64,000 nucleotides of DNA from Diogma glabrata. Taxonomy: Eukaryota > Arthropoda > Insecta > Diptera > Cylindrotomidae. Shown here in pieces: positions 31,590 to 44,833 of the stretch (position 1 is the first letter of the stretch; each line of letters starts with the position of its first letter). The translations under genes and the position numbers were made by a program. A model generated the notes under the pieces. The model had not been told where the DNA came from. It ran no database searches and saw nothing but the letters and a program-made list of their open reading frames with translations. The stretch lies in the NCBI GenBank assembly GCA_963693315.1, contig OY856188.1:266037114-266101113 (forward strand). Reading direction: 5' to 3'.

Positions 31590-31879
31590 ATATATCCTAT
31601 GGACCTGAAATTTAAGATGCGTATAACATTAACCTGTCCCCTGAAGATGATGGATACAAAAATAAATAAAACTGTTTCTGTTTGTTTTACGGGGCTGCGA
31701 AGTAAGACCTTTAAGGAATTACTTTTTTTTACCGAGTCAAGTAGGGTATTATATGAAAAGGCTTGGTTTCAGCATCCCTTAAAAATGTATTTTATAATTT
31801 TTACTACAGTTTTTTGAATAATATCGTTTTTTCATGTTTTATTACCCGACTTAGTTTCGAACCTATTTAATAAAAAAAA

Positions 31880-32515
31880 CTTCAAAAGTCTTAGGAAATA
31901 TAGAAAAAGTGGTAACTTTTGAACGAAAAATATAGCGATGTGTAAAATTCTCATAATCGTATTTATTAAGGGGGTGGGAATGAGAAGGGGGAAAACAACA
32001 TTTAAAACCCAGCCGTGTGAGATTTCATATGAACGAGCACTTAATTCAAGAAACATTTTAATTATTTTTAAAATTTTGCACTGCACAGTTTTTGAGTTAT
32101 TGTCAAACAAGTGCAACAAAAAGTTGGTTTGGCCCCTTGGGTTTCGAGCTTAATTGACCAAAAAATTTGAAAAAGATCACAGAGAAAGAAAGTTAGATAA
32201 ATTCTGAACGAAAACTATAGCGAAGTGTCACATAATTATTTTTCTGTATTTTGAGGTGGTGAGATTGGAAAAGGGTAAAAAAATGATTTTTGACCCTAAC
32301 GAGTCGGGTCTCATATGCAAGAGCACTTAAATTAGGAAACATTGTAATTTTTTTTAGAATTTTACCGTGCACAGGTTTTGAATCATTGTCAAAAAAGTCC
32401 AACTGAAAGTTGGTCCCCCTCCCTACGTTTCGACGTTGTTTGACAGATAAATTTAAAAAAACAGACAGAGATAGGTGCGAATAAAATTCGCTCGCCAAGG
32501 GTTCCGAGAATGTAA
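31880..32515 (-). repeat. Two units of a 287-bp tandem repeat with an AGGGTTCCG end
   Basis: Units begin near 31932 (TATAGCGATGTGT) and 32218 (TATAGCGAAGTGT), about 286 bp apart. They are the reverse complement of the units at 50640-51360 (shared AAACGTAGGG, TTTTTTGACAAT, TGTGCA and AAATTCTAAAAAAAATT blocks). The array ends at 32478-32515 with GCGAATAAAATTCGCTCGCC and AAGGGTTCCG, a terminus also found at 50455 and 54311. Confidence 0.75.
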
Positions 32516-35500
32516 AAGAACACAATATAAAAATAAAGAAGTTCAAAAACTAAAACCCGACTACTGAAAAATCACAATCAAGTTTTTTTTTGTATGTTAG
32601 GCATACAATGCAATTCATAAAATTAGGGATTGTATTGGTGAACGAAAGGTCGATGATAGCTGGAGTACATGGAGTTGTCAAAACTTTTGATCAAATTTTA
32701 ATCTATGGGTGCGATAACCTCGCGTACTCCAGTCCTTGCTTTTGATATATGAGTTAACAAGACAAGAGATATCACATACTACTGGCCAGATCAGTGAAAT
32801 ATCACTAGGCAAGACGATATCTTATAGGGGGTTGACGAATTTTAGCTATGGAATATTCGTTGAAGATGGCACGTTGTTGCCTGCTCAAGAATACGTCGAC
32901 AGGAAACCAATTTACGCACATGGTCAGCGAACACGCGAAAAGTTGAATTATTGGTAGTCCCAGTTTAGTTTTTTACTACAAAGATTCGGTTTTTAGCTCT
33001 TGTTTTATTTTTATTCCCTCCATCCTATCATGAACAAAAGGGCTACGTCATATTTTATTATATATGATAGGATTTATTGTTAAGTTATCCATTCTTAAAA
33101 TACTAAAAAAAACAAAAAAGATTGGCTTCCACCAACACCTAAGAACGCATGCGGCTTGTAGTTGTCCCAAATCTTAAAATATTTCTACGTGTTTGGACAA
33201 AATTAGATAAAATGGGGGAGGAGGGTGTCTCCCTAACAATTGTTTTACTGCATTCCAACTGTCGTTATGCTACTTCGTTTGTGTTGCATAGATTCGAAAA
33301 TCCGTGGTCCGTAAATGATATACATTACTGTCAGTAATTAAAGTATTTCTTGATAAATAAGCGCATACGCATTCGCACACTCCAGATTTTAAAAACGATT
33401 TTGAATAAAAAATGTATTTAACATTTAAATTAAAAAAAAAATCTGGTAGAATTTCCGTGGTCCCCTCAATACTTTTCACGGCCCTCCAGGGGGCTGCGGT
33501 CCCCTTGTTAGGAATCCCTGGTATAGACCTCTATGATTAGAAATATTGTTTTTACTAGTTGGTGCTTGTAACGAAAAAGTTACTAAAGACAGCCGTGACT
33601 CGATTTATACAAGATGACAGAGAAAGATTTAAATAAGTGATTCAAGTATTGTGAATGCAAAATAGGAGGGAAATATTTTTGTAATGCCTGCGTTACTTTT
33701 AGGTAAACTTGCTACCCGAACCAAATTTTAAATGGAACGGCAATTGGAACGCTACAACCCAAATTTTGTCTTAGTACAACTTCTCGACATTTTTTTTGAC
33801 AATACATATATATTTTTAAAACATTATAAAATTAATATTGCTAAGCAATGTGAACAAAAATAACACAGAAAATTAAAAATTTTATTTTTAATATTTAAAT
33901 ATATTGAAAGATTTCTAAAAATTGGATATGATTCATGCAAAAGAAAATAACGAAAAGAAATAAATTTGAGATTTGGGCTGAAATTTAAAATTTTTATAAA
34001 CGTTTTACAAATTTTTCTCTTAACTGATAAAACTCTGGTGTTGAACAGAGGCGTAAGACTGGTATGTAGCTTTACCACCTTTCGATACGGTTAACTTGAA
34101 ATTTAGTACAAAAGTAAAGGAAAAAGTGGTAAACGGAACATACTTAATAAGACATGCATCTGTGCAAACTGCAAAGCCTCCGTAATCATAGCCTTATAGA
34201 TTCACGCCATTTGCAATCAACAATGAACATTGTCATATGAAAAATATTGGCTTAGTGTTTTTGATTAAATTTTTTTGAATTTTTTTTATATGGAGTTTTA
34301 TTTATGGGCGTTCTGGCGATTTTTTGAATTTTTTTATATTGAGTTTTAATTTCAAAATGGCGCTACAAGTTCACGATTTTTTTTTTGCTAAAAAATGGGT
34401 TGGGCTTCTATATCGGAGGTTTTGATCTGTGACACAATTTAGAACAACCGTAATGTCAAAATTGAACCTTGTATTGTAGCTGCAAACTCAAACACGGAAG
34501 TCATCCAGACCTTTTTAGTCCATACGCTATAACTGGAATTGCGAAATTACAATTGTATATGATTGGAATGGGTTACCATTACATGTGAACCTAGTTGATA
34601 ACGCTTTTTACAACGATGACTATTTGACTTTAATTGAGTCACTTTGTGATAAGATGTTAAACATAAAAATTGTTGATGAAATGCATAGAACTCATCGTTA
34701 GCAATCACATACTGGAGCCACTAAAACTTTGAAGTGCCTTAAGACAGCAGTTTTATTTATTTATTGTTATTTTTCTTAGATGCGAGCTGATGTCAGAAAA
34801 TATGATGAAAACTACAAGGTCTCCAATAGCAGCAAAGCAAATAATATCACTTTACGGTCATCTCTGTGTTATCCATTATACACATTTTCGTCCCATTTCA
34901 AAAGATAAATGTAGATTTTCTTAAACTTAAGGGTCATTGAGGTCTATTATTGTATTATTGTTTACGATAAGTTGTAATCGAACCGCTTCGCAACTCAACC
35001 GTTAAGCTTATCGGTCCTTTAAAATCAAGTTTATAGAGTGGATGGAGTCGGGCATTTTTTTTTGAATAAATGATCTTTTAAATCTACAAAATTTAAAGGA
35101 TTCTTGAAAAAAAATAGAACGTTCATTACACGTTTTTCACAATATACTTATCCCAATGGAACACATCCAAGCGAGTAAATCGCTCCATTCCTCCATTAGC
35201 GAGTCTTTCTTTTCTGAAAGATTCTCATCAAGTTTGTGCCCTTCAGCTTTCTAAAATTAAAACTTTATTTGCAAACTGATAAACGACTTCATGATCTGTG
35301 CTGCCCCGTCCGAAAACTAGAACCAACGGAAACCATTTTTGCTAGAATTATTTTCCACAGGAACACTGAACCAAAGGGGTCCTTTAAACTCATCTACAAT
35401 AGTCATACGTGGGCTGCGTCTTCGTTTTCGCAAAAGCATAAGCCCGGCTTAGAGACATTTTCAGTACGTCATTCGTCCCCACCATTTGTGACGGTGTCTT

Positions 35501-36076
35501 TGAGAAGTTGGTGAAAATGACTGTTTCAAATGAGGATATTGAGGTAATACAAACCAGCATCATATCACAGGAAGTAAATTAGAAAATACAAAGAAAAATA
35601 CTGTTGTATTTCACAGTTTCACACCTAATCCAAACAAAAATTTGTTAATATATTTTTTTTAAAATTAAAATGTGTTTTGTAATAGAAATTACAATATGTG
35701 TCACAACGACATGCGATCTGAGGTGTAGATGGGGGAAATCAGCGAAAAGCTGTTAAACAGATTAGTATAACTCGACTTATACTAATGAGCTTGATCCCTT
35801 GCAGCGCAAAAGAAATTTCTCGCAAGCCTCTCGCGTTATAGTAGAGCAACTGTTCAAATAACAAACTGCAGAACTGTCTAATTTATTTAAACTTGATCCC
35901 AGCTACCTAGTTACCATGGTATCTTCGGATATTCAGAGACGTTAATTTATAATTTATCATAATTAACACTAAATAGGCCTAACTTTAAATGAAAAAAAAA
36001 TGCGTAACATGAAACTAAACTTTCATAATATTTTACCAAGTTAATTCAATTAAATCTTAAACACATTTTCACTAAC
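32516..36076. other. FAS1 intron with unidentified coding traces
   Basis: Mostly featureless. On the + strand 34564-34701 is an open stretch of 45 codons (WNGLPLHVNLVDNAFYNDDY...) that reads like protein but is not recognised. On the minus strand near 35407-35450 the reading LCFCENEDAAHV resembles the C-terminal zinc-knuckle end of LINE proteins. Both are isolated and broken. Confidence 0.35.
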
Positions 36077-36228
36077 CTTAAAATTTTCTCTATATTTTTA
36101 TCCTGCCATGCCTCGTTACTTGGTGCAAATAGAGTTACATCTGTCATTGCATTTATTCTTTCCATAAATTTTCCTCCATGATCCATGATTATATCATAAA
36201 ATTTAAAAAGTGGACCATCTTCTTTTTC
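36077..36228 (-). CDS. FAS1-domain adhesion protein, exon a
   Basis: Exon of 152 nt between acceptor TTCAATAG and donor GTTAGT. It reads FYDIIMDHGGKFMERINA then VTLFAPSNEAW, the start of a FAS1 domain including the H1 motif (TLFAPSNEAW). It begins in phase 0 and ends after two bases of a codon, which exon b completes across a 16,672-bp intron. Together exons a to d cover one full FAS1 domain and most of the next. No exon upstream of 36228 could be assigned with confidence. Confidence 0.87.
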
Positions 36229-38740
36229 CTATTGAATAATAATTTTGATTAAATTCTAAAACAAATAAATTTAATTAAAACAAACAAAAAAAAATTACTC
36301 TACGAAATTTAATAAGCATAACTGTCATAGTAAATTATTTGTTGATTCAAAAAAACATTATGGATTTAATATATTATTACTTAGTACACATCCGTTTTGA
36401 TTTAATACGTTTTTTTTTCTTATTAATTTATATATTTTAGCTAATATTTAAAATATTATTAAAATTTATATTGAATTATTATTATTAATTGTGCTGTATA
36501 TAAGCCATTTTAATTATATATCTTAACATAATCAAATAAAAAAATCTAAATCAAACGTTTTATGATATATGATTATAATATTATTATTTTATTTTATTTA
36601 TTCTACCAATCAGTAACTGATAAATGCTTCTAATTTTATTTTGAAAAATAACTACAGTAAAACCATTTAAGTTAACATACCGATCTAGATGCAAAGGAAA
36701 TTTATTTACTTTACAGTTCTATCATTTGATGTAAGTTTGCATTCTAATATTTTAAAGTGTTGTAAAGCGAAACACTTTTCAACACAATACCTGTTATCCT
36801 CTGAACCAATTTTTCCTTATTTGTGCAACACGGAGACTTTTTTCTTGTGTGAACAAAGCATAGGAAAAACAAATAAGAAACATCTCGGCCGATTACGAAC
36901 ATTGAGTCAAAATAGTTATTTATACACTCCAAGGGTCCATAAGTATCATTTACTCAATCAAGAACGATAACGAGGGTGGCACAAAATTCGAAACTGGGTA
37001 AATGTACTTGGAAGTTGCAACTCATGTAGTGTAGAAAATTTTTTCCACTGCATTTATAGTAAGCGTTATCTATTATCATACCACGAACATCAAGATGGTA
37101 AAATTTAAGTTGTCTATGAGTTTCTTGCCGAGTTTTGTGAATTTTTTTCCTAAATTTTCTATCTTGTGAGTTTTAATTTTTCTATTATTAGATTGCAATC
37201 GAAGTAATGGAGATTGAATAAAATACACACATTATGTATTTGAAATATTTCAAACCATAAGGACATAAAAATCATATATATAATACACAAGCCACGAAAA
37301 AGCGTAGCCATATCATAGGAAAGAAGAGAATACGGAAGGGAAAGAAGAGAATACTAAAAAATATAAAACAATTAAACGATTAAAATAACGAAACAAGCGA
37401 AATTTTTGAATTTCTTTTCTTTCAATTTTATTTAATTTCAGTTTCAGTTTATGCTTTACTTGAACTAGGCGTAGAATTTATGTTATTAATTTATGAAAAA
37501 ATATTTTATGCAAATGCACAGGAGTCCCCTAGTTATATAAAAATATAGTATCGTGTTTTGAATATCAACCTTTTATATAGCATTATATAACGTTCCGGAT
37601 CTCGGGTCAAAAATTTGGGAAGGCAATAAACTCAATTGAAAAGAGATGTCGTTGGAAAACACGATAAGGATGATTATTCTAGCAAAAAAAGTCTTATTCA
37701 ACTAGGTCAAATAAAATCAAGGAATCGTCTTTCATTAGCTTGCCAATGTTATGTTGTTCAAAGCAAATAATGAAGCAGATAAAAATACCGCTCTCGAGGT
37801 GCTGAAGGAAAAAACATGTATGTTACCATCCTGCCAAAAAAAGTTCAAACAAACATCCAACACTACAAAATAGTGTCAGCTGCACTAAAATGGAAAATTA
37901 TCAAAAACGAGAGAAGCTATCGTCATATAAAATAATTGAACTTAAAATCCAAACTACATGCATGCCTTACAAACAATTGCTCAACTTGACAAAGGAGTTG
38001 AGTATTTTCGATACATTTCAATTTATTCTATAATTTCCTACCAAACAAATAAAGTAGAAAACAAAATACTATATGGTAGACTAATACCGAAACACATCAG
38101 AAAGCTTTTAAACCTCTATACTACTATAGAAACTGCAGTTGCAGAGACCGTATGGCTCACAATAGATCATCTGTCCAAAGAAGCTAGAAACATTTATAAG
38201 AGCAAAAAATTTAATCAATTTTGGTCAGCGTGTTCTCAGATCAGACACTATATTGATAGAAAACACCAACAATTTATGACCTGCATTTATTTCATAAGCC
38301 TACAGTAAAAATATCGATATGCGATAATGACAACTCCGCTAGGCCGGAATAATTTTCATGAAGAAAAACTACCAGCGGTAGCACACCTCAGCAGGTGTTT
38401 TTTTCTCGTTGCTATGGTTCCTAACAAGCATATTGCAGTAATAGTTGCATTTGAACATATTCCAATACAGAAAAAAAGGATATGACCCAATCAAACTCTT
38501 TTAGACTCATCAAAGTAATATTATTCGTTTTGGAGTCTGGGATTTTTGCATATTTTCTCCACCTAAAAAACAATCTTGGATATGTATAAATATTTTATAC
38601 ATTTTAAAAATTTTAAAAATCGTACATCCCACCTCCGAAATAAACATCTCGGATAGATTTGGAGAGTTCCAGTTTCCTCAAAAACCAATTTAAATATATT
38701 TGAACAGTCTTAAAGTTTAACAAAATATGCAAAAAATTAA
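36229..38740. other. Intronic or intergenic, nothing identified
   Basis: Very A+T-rich up to about 37250. A 116-codon + frame at 37958-38308 has no recognisable motif and starts from a non-ATG codon in usable context. I do not call it a gene. Confidence 0.35.
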
Positions 38741-39069
38741 ATTAGTTTGTCCGGGGATCATCTGATCGTTTGTATAAAATTAAAGAAATCCATAACATGT
38801 GGAAAACAAATCGAATTTACCGATGCAGAATTTGATGTGGATTTGGATATTTTTTTCTTGTTAGAAATCAATTTTCAGTGGATTTGGAACAATCTGCGCA
38901 TTTGTAAAATGTATTGCAATCCATTAAATGTAGAGTATGATTCGGCGGACTGATAATTTCAATTCAATAGACAATATTGGATAATTCATCAACCAGCCAT
39001 CTGCAATTCGTTTACCTTAATAATACAATATCCGAATGGCAAATTTGGTCCGACATGGAATGAGAAAAT

Positions 39070-39330
39070 AGTGTAGATGGTCTCAATTTGGTAGAGAAAT
39101 GGTGTAGATATGTGGAACTGAAACTTAAATTGGAAACAATTACGGTTACATCATTTACCAAAAAAATAAAGCTCATATTGAGCTCCATAATCATGGAGAA
39201 GGCCATGGAGAAGAGACCGAATTTAGGAATAGCTCTAGATAGCAAGTTCATATTGAAAACAGACATCCAGATAGTGTTAATTGAGTTAAGAAACAAAATC
39301 TCTTATGCTGAAAACCATTGATCCAAGCAC
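39070..39330 (+). pseudogene. LINE reverse transcriptase fragment (I/R1/LOA-like)
   Basis: The + frame reads LVEKWCRYVELKL then TSFTKKIKL and LGIALDSKFILKTDIQ. This is the block after the catalytic site in I/R1/LOA-type non-LTR reverse transcriptases ('WC..NGL..N..KT....FT' and 'LGV.LD.KL.WK.HI'). It is surrounded by stops. It may be part of the same old copy as 43070-44180. Confidence 0.6.
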
Positions 39331-40308
39331 TTATGGAGCATTTGCGTGAGGAGCAGATAACTTAGTACTGTGAAGAAGAAAAGAGATAACCCTACAGAGA
39401 ATAACCTATATCTGTATCACGGAGTCGATGAGAACATGTTCTCAAGACTTGGACAATGGAGATGCTGTTAGGACTAGGATACTGTTAGGACTAGATTACG
39501 CAAATCAACTTTGCTAAGATAATATACATAAGGATTGAGCAATAAGGTAGAGTGGAGCAGAGTATACAACTATACACCATCCATCGTATTGAGTATTAAC
39601 GTAATTAACACTACGCGAACGGTTCAAAAACTGAGGTAAGTTGAAGGTGGTAGGAGCAGTTAAATATGGGTCTACAACAAAATTTCTAAGCTAATGTGCA
39701 TCTACTCTAGTATGTTCCAGACGACAATTTTGACAATAAAAAGACAAACACATTTCAAATTGAGGAGGAATTATCGGCATATGAAGCAACAGTTTTCTTG
39801 ATGCCTGGTTATTCATGTTATAGCATGATAATGGAGAAGCCGATCGACTTGTAAACAACAGATCAGTGTCACTAATCATTGACTTGGAACAGTTTTGAAG
39901 AATATGAGCAAACACTATCCACGCAAAGATGAAATAATAAATAACGACCTATCTAATTCTATTAAAGATATAAAGCACCGAAAGGGTTTCACTGTATAAT
40001 AAGGGGTTACTCCTGTAGAATTTTAAAAAGTCGTTTTTTTCCTTAAAAATTTTGAATGCAAAAAAAACTTTTGATCAAAATTTTGTTCGTTTTGTTACTG
40101 CGAACGACTTTTTCATGTGGACACTAGGGTGGCCCTTAAAACCCGATTATTTTTATTTTTTTTAGGGTACCCCTAAATCGATTCTAGTGTTCCTTAAAAT
40201 AAGTTGTGCAAAATTTGAAACCAATACGTAAATGTTAACCCGTGCCCCCGGGACTCTAAAGTAAAGTTAGAGTCATTTTTCAAAAAAAAAAAGCGAAAAG
40301 TCCCAGTA
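39331..40308. other. Unassigned, possibly decayed retroelement
   Basis: Slightly G+C-richer than its surroundings, but with no frame or motif that I can name. Confidence 0.3.
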
Positions 40309-41175
40309 CAACTTTTCTGTTGGTGTATCCACAACTATGGAAGTCTTGGGGATTGATAGTACTCCATTAAAAAATGATTTCGTAATTTTTTTAGATTTTT
40401 TGGCCAACCCCCTTGCCGTCAGTGACGGTCACGAATTTGAAATTTTTTCTTGAACGGCAAACTTCTCCATTTTGTAGGCAGTTTAATGCGTATAAATTTA
40501 AAAAAAAAAAATATTAGTTCGTTAGCATTTTTTCCGTAGAATACGATAAAAATATTAAAAAAATTTTGAGGGTGTTTCCTCCCTTAGTTTGAGGTTTTAA
40601 AGTTTAAAATCATTTTTTCGGAATTTATGATACGTTTTTTTAAATTTTTTTTTTAATTTAGTTTAAAATATGCACTTCCAAATAATTATTATCCGTGATG
40701 GAAGTTGTATCGATGTGAGCGCTAGAGGGCGCTGAAACTTAAAACCACCCCCAAAACTTTCAGCGCTTTCATCGATACAACTTCCATCACGCGATAAAAA
40801 TTATTTGAAAGTGCATATTTTAAACTAAATTAAAAAAAAAATTAAAAATAAACGTGTCATACATTCCGAAAAAATGATTTTAAACTTTAAAGCCTCAAAA
40901 TAAGGGAGAAAACTACCCTCAAAATTTTTTTAAATATTTTTATCGTATTCTACGGGAAAAATGCTAACGAACTAATATTTTTTTAAAAAAAATTTATACG
41001 CATTAAACGCCTACAAAATGGAGATAGTCGATCAAGAAAAAATTTCAAATTCGTGACCGTCACCGACGGCAAAGGGGTTGGCCAAAAAATCTAAAAAAAT
41101 TACGAAATCATTTTCTAATGGAGTACTATCAATCCCCAAGGCCTCCGCAGTTGTGGATACACCAAGAGAAAAGTT
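40309..41175. mobile_element. 867-bp palindromic foldback element
   Basis: Arms 40309-40723 and 40762-41175 (about 414 bp each) are inverted copies around a 38-bp centre. The inner ends read AGCGCT with GATACAACTTCCATCACG next to it; the outer ends read AACTTTTCT(G/C)TTGGTGTATCC. No coding potential. It resembles a large foldback MITE. Confidence 0.85.
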
Positions 41176-41720
41176 TTCATATCGGAGGGATCATGGCAGG
41201 GCCGCAAGACTAAAATCACGACCAAAAATTAATTTTTTTTGCCACACATATCTTTTAATTTTTCTACAGTGGAAAAGAGAATGAAAACAAACAAGTTGGT
41301 TGAAAAAAATTATTTTTGGGTGCCAGTGGTTTTCTTTAAAGCTAGGGATACCTTTTAAAAATCATGCGTTTCATATTTTTTTTAAATAAAAAGTGTTGTA
41401 TAATAGGGTTTAGAATATGTGTCACAACAACACATAAATACCTTTTAAGACCTAGGTCCACAACAACTGGCGTTCTAAGGTGTTGATGAACGCTTTTTTT
41501 AAACCTCTGCGGGTTGAAGCCAACTGAAGCCTGCTATCGCCATTACATGATCGTTCCGGAGTAGGTCATTTGAAACTGTGACACCCAATAAACGAATGTT
41601 TTTACATTAACCTATTGGTTCATCACACATACTGAATCAAATATCTTTGGGGAACTCAGTCTTTGATCTGGAAACAATCGTCAGCTCTGTTTGGTAGAGT
41701 TGAAATTGACTAGGTTTTGG

Positions 41721-42071
41721 TCACCCCAATCGGCGACCTTTTTTAATGTCTTTATTCACGTTTATGGCAGCGTCTCTCTGGGCGGGATTAATTTGTTCGT
41801 GCATTTTACCTTCTGAAGGAAGGGGCTCGAACGACTTGTGGAGAGTACTATCATCTGCAAAACTATTTATTGGGTTGCTGGTGATTTTCAACAATTCGTT
41901 GATATAAATCAAAAATAGGGTTGGGGACAATACTGAGACTTGAGGTGCGCCAGCGTTAATTAGTTTAGACTCAGAAGAAAATCCGTCTAAGGAGACCGAA
42001 ATGTATCGGTTGCACAGAAAATTTTGAATCAGCTTCACAACATTGGGATGAAAACCATACGCTGAAACCAT
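41721..42071 (-). pseudogene. Non-LTR retrotransposon RT fragment (Jockey-like)
   Basis: An open minus-strand stretch of about 116 codons reads GAPQVSVLSPTLFLIYINEL and then the catalytic FADD. This is the RT palm (AGVPQGSVLSP...ADD) of Jockey-type LINEs. The conserved G in PQGSV is changed to V, and the N-terminal side is cut off at the border of the foldback at about 42080. A fragment only, without endonuclease or tail. Confidence 0.82.
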
Positions 42072-42079
42072 ACGATGAA

Positions 42080-43012
42080 AAACATATATGGGTAATTCTT
42101 TTAAAACCGAACGGATTTTGATGAAAATTAATCGACGCCTCTTCGATTTGGCTTAAACGTTTTTTGCGGATTCTGTGTCGAAAAAAAGCGATACGTGTCC
42201 GAGGTATTTTTTTTTTTGCATATTTTTGATAATACAAGTGATCGAACATTTCAGAATGGCGAGTTTTTTGGCTAGGAGGCTCATTTTCAAAAACTCACAG
42301 TTCAGAATCTATAAGAGCTACAAAATTTTCACCTATTACACTTTTGTAGCTGAAGAACTGAACTTTGAGAAAAAAATATTTTTTATAAAAAATATTAACA
42401 AATTCATATTGTTATAAACAATTTAATTGTTTAAATCGATTCTTAACAAACGCCCCCAAAACGAATCAAGTTCTTAGTATTCCCATTGCATTCTCCGTGA
42501 AATTTTACGTCAAAAACAAATTTTACGTCAAAAACATATTGATTTATGTAGCGCGTAACGACCAAAAAACGGTTTTTTGCTAGTAAAATAAAATCTGTAG
42601 CTTGTATCAAAAAAAGTTGTATGTAAAAGTTGTAGATCTTGTAGACAACTTTTATCTGACAGTTTTTGACATAACTCCAAAATTTTAAATTAAATTGCAA
42701 AAAATGTTACAAATCATCTTTGTAACATTTATTTATTGAAAATTTGCATAAAAAAAAAATTTATAGGTAATTCGTTTTCAAACCGAATTGCCTGACATGC
42801 TAGAAAACAAATCTTGATTGAAAAAAAGAAGTATTATCAAGCGTTGGGAAAAAAATCCATCCAGTGCGCAATTCTGAAATGTTCGAACAAAAAATTCCAC
42901 GGACACGTTTCTCTTTTTTTCGGCATAGAATCCACAAAAAAAGATTCAGCCAAATCGAAGAGGTGTCGATCAGAAAGGTGTTCGGTTTGTAAAAGAATTA
43001 CTCATATGTTCA
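42080..43012. repeat. Foldback repeat with arms of about 180 bp
   Basis: The left arm (about 42080-42270) and right arm (about 42860-43012) are inverted. Shared blocks are GGTAATTCTTTTA, CCTCTTCGATTTGGCT, GATTCT(G/A)TG(T/C)CG, ACGTGTCCG and GAACATTTCAGAAT. The arms have drifted. The element abuts RT fragments on both sides. Confidence 0.7.
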
Positions 43013-43069
43013 ATTTAATGTATCTCAAGAACTGGTTGACGGATTTAATAAAATATTTTTTTGTTGCAA

Positions 43070-44180
43070 TAGTAAAAATGACTTTTCATATTCAGACTAA
43101 ATATGCAAACGCAACTCGTGTACTGTGGCAGTGCAAGAAGGCTTTTGGGGGCAAATGGGATGTCACCGAAAATGGTCTACTGACTGTATAAAATAGTTGT
43201 CAGATCCATTATCAGCTATTGGTCCCTTGCATGGCTCTCAAAAACTTTTGATAGGAATGCGATTAAAAAAATTGAGGTGGTACAACAGTTTGCTTGCTTA
43301 TGTATCACTAGTGCTTTCAACGCCTACAGAGAGCTGCCGGTTTTAATAGGGGTTTCTCCCTTGCATATATTTGTAAGAATGGAGGCATTAAGGCTACAAA
43401 AAAGCTCGAAATCCTGGGAACTACCAGGAGCTGTAGGAAAAATCATTAAGCGCTATGGAGTGTTTTGGAAGAACATTTGAGAAATTTATCCATGCCGACT
43501 GGAGCTGCACACAGTACCTCTTACTGCCTTTCGAAAGCTGTATAAAGCTGTAATTCCAACGAAGGAAGTCCGACTTGAAGCTGATTTGCTATTGGACAGT
43601 GCGGCCAACACGTTGGAGATCTACACAGATGGATTTCTCACTGGAAAAGGTGCAGGAGCTGCGGTCTACTTCAAAATGAAGATCTTGGGCTGCAATTTCC
43701 ACTTGACAAATACTGCACAGTCTTTCAGGATGAGACATTTGCCATAAATGCAGCATCGAAGCGAGCGACGGTACTTAAGTGGTCTAATAAGGTCATTAAT
43801 ATTTTTACTGATAGTCAGGATGCTCTAAAAGCTCTAGGAAATGAAACTATGAAGTCAAAAATAGTGCAAAAATTTTCTAGTTCTTTAAATTATCTCGGGC
43901 TCAAGAAAAGTTTATCACTAATATGGACACCAGTCCATAGTAGGAATCTCGGAAACGAAAAAGCTAATGAATTAGCAACAGCTCCGCAGGAAGGCTTATA
44001 GGCCCTAAGCCAGCAAATAGTATATCGATAGGCTTAGGCAGGATAAGATCGCTAGGCAGGAACAGGTTCAGTGGAAGGACATAGAAGGCTGCAAGGTCTC
44101 CAAGATGTTCGCTCCAGAGTTGAGCCGACAAACCACCGAATTTCTGATAAACGAGATCACAGATCATAGATTTCAGCGAT
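43070..44180 (+). pseudogene. LINE remnant: end of RT and RNase H (I/R1/LOA-like)
   Basis: Successive frames read ATRVLWQCKKAFGGKW, IEVVQQFACLCITSAF and LPVLIGVSPLHIF, the thumb region after RT. From about 43590 an RNase H domain follows with EIYTDGFLTGKGAGAA, FTDSQDALKAL and WTPVHSRNLGNEKANELA, including the catalytic D residues and the C-terminal H/N/D motif in decayed form. Frame changes and stops (for example near 43191, 43480 and 43744) break it. An RNase H after RT is typical of I, R1-related and LOA-type LINEs. Confidence 0.82.
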
Positions 44181-44833
44181 TTTTTTCGAAAATTATAGAA
44201 ATGTGTTAAAAAAATCTCTCCTTATATTTACAGATAAAGATTTATTAAAAAATTTCTATAATTTTCACAAAACATCGCCATAAGCCAAGTTTTTGTTTTG
44301 TTTTTTTTTGTAGAAAATTAATGAAGTTTTAAAATTATGGGAGAAAATACAAAAAACAATGGAGATGGGGACTTCTAACCCTTATTATGTTTGAATTTAT
44401 TGAAAAGGACTCATTTTTTAAAACGAGATAAATATTTTTGAAATCCGACAAGTGGTTTTTGGGCTAGCGGTGGTTTTTTAAACTACAGATCATATATTTT
44501 CAAAATAACGTATCTCGAGAACCACGAGACGGATTTCAAAAAAATTTGTTTCATTTCAAAGGTGAAGTAAGTCCCTTCTAGTAAAAATAATTAACTTTAA
44601 AATTTTTGATAGTTTGTTATACATACCAAACTAAAAAATAATAATGGTTAGCGGTTTTTTATATTTTTTTATATAATTTTGTAACTTTATTATTTTCTAC
44701 ATAATACCAAACATTTGGATTTTGGCGATTTTTGTTGGAAATTATAGAAATGTTTTAATAAATCTTTATCTGTAAATATAAGGCAAATTTTTTATAAAAA
44801 ATTTCTATTATTTTCCAAAACAAAATCGCCGTA
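44178..44833. repeat. Pair of small palindromic units in opposite orientation
   Basis: 44178-44282 (GCGATTTTT...AAATTATAGAAATG...CATCGCC) and 44725-44833 (GGCGATTTTTG...ATAGAAATG...AATCGCC) are each imperfect palindromes with a TTTACAGATAAAGATTTATT core. One is inverted relative to the other. Likely the ends of a decayed foldback. Confidence 0.6.

Larger units (their letters stand above)
19405..36076 (-). other. 16.7-kb FAS1 intron carrying nested retrotransposons
   Basis: Bounded by donor GTTAGT at 36071-36076 and acceptor TTTTCAG at 19405-19411. The flanking coding phases (2 and 1) match. About 11 kb of it is elements 2 and 3 with the palindromic insertion. Both retroelements are transcribed against the gene. 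Confidence 0.82.

Noticed and set aside
37958..38308. 116-codon + frame
   Set aside because: No recognisable motif, no ATG start, no neighbouring gene signals. Possibly a decayed element, but not supportable.
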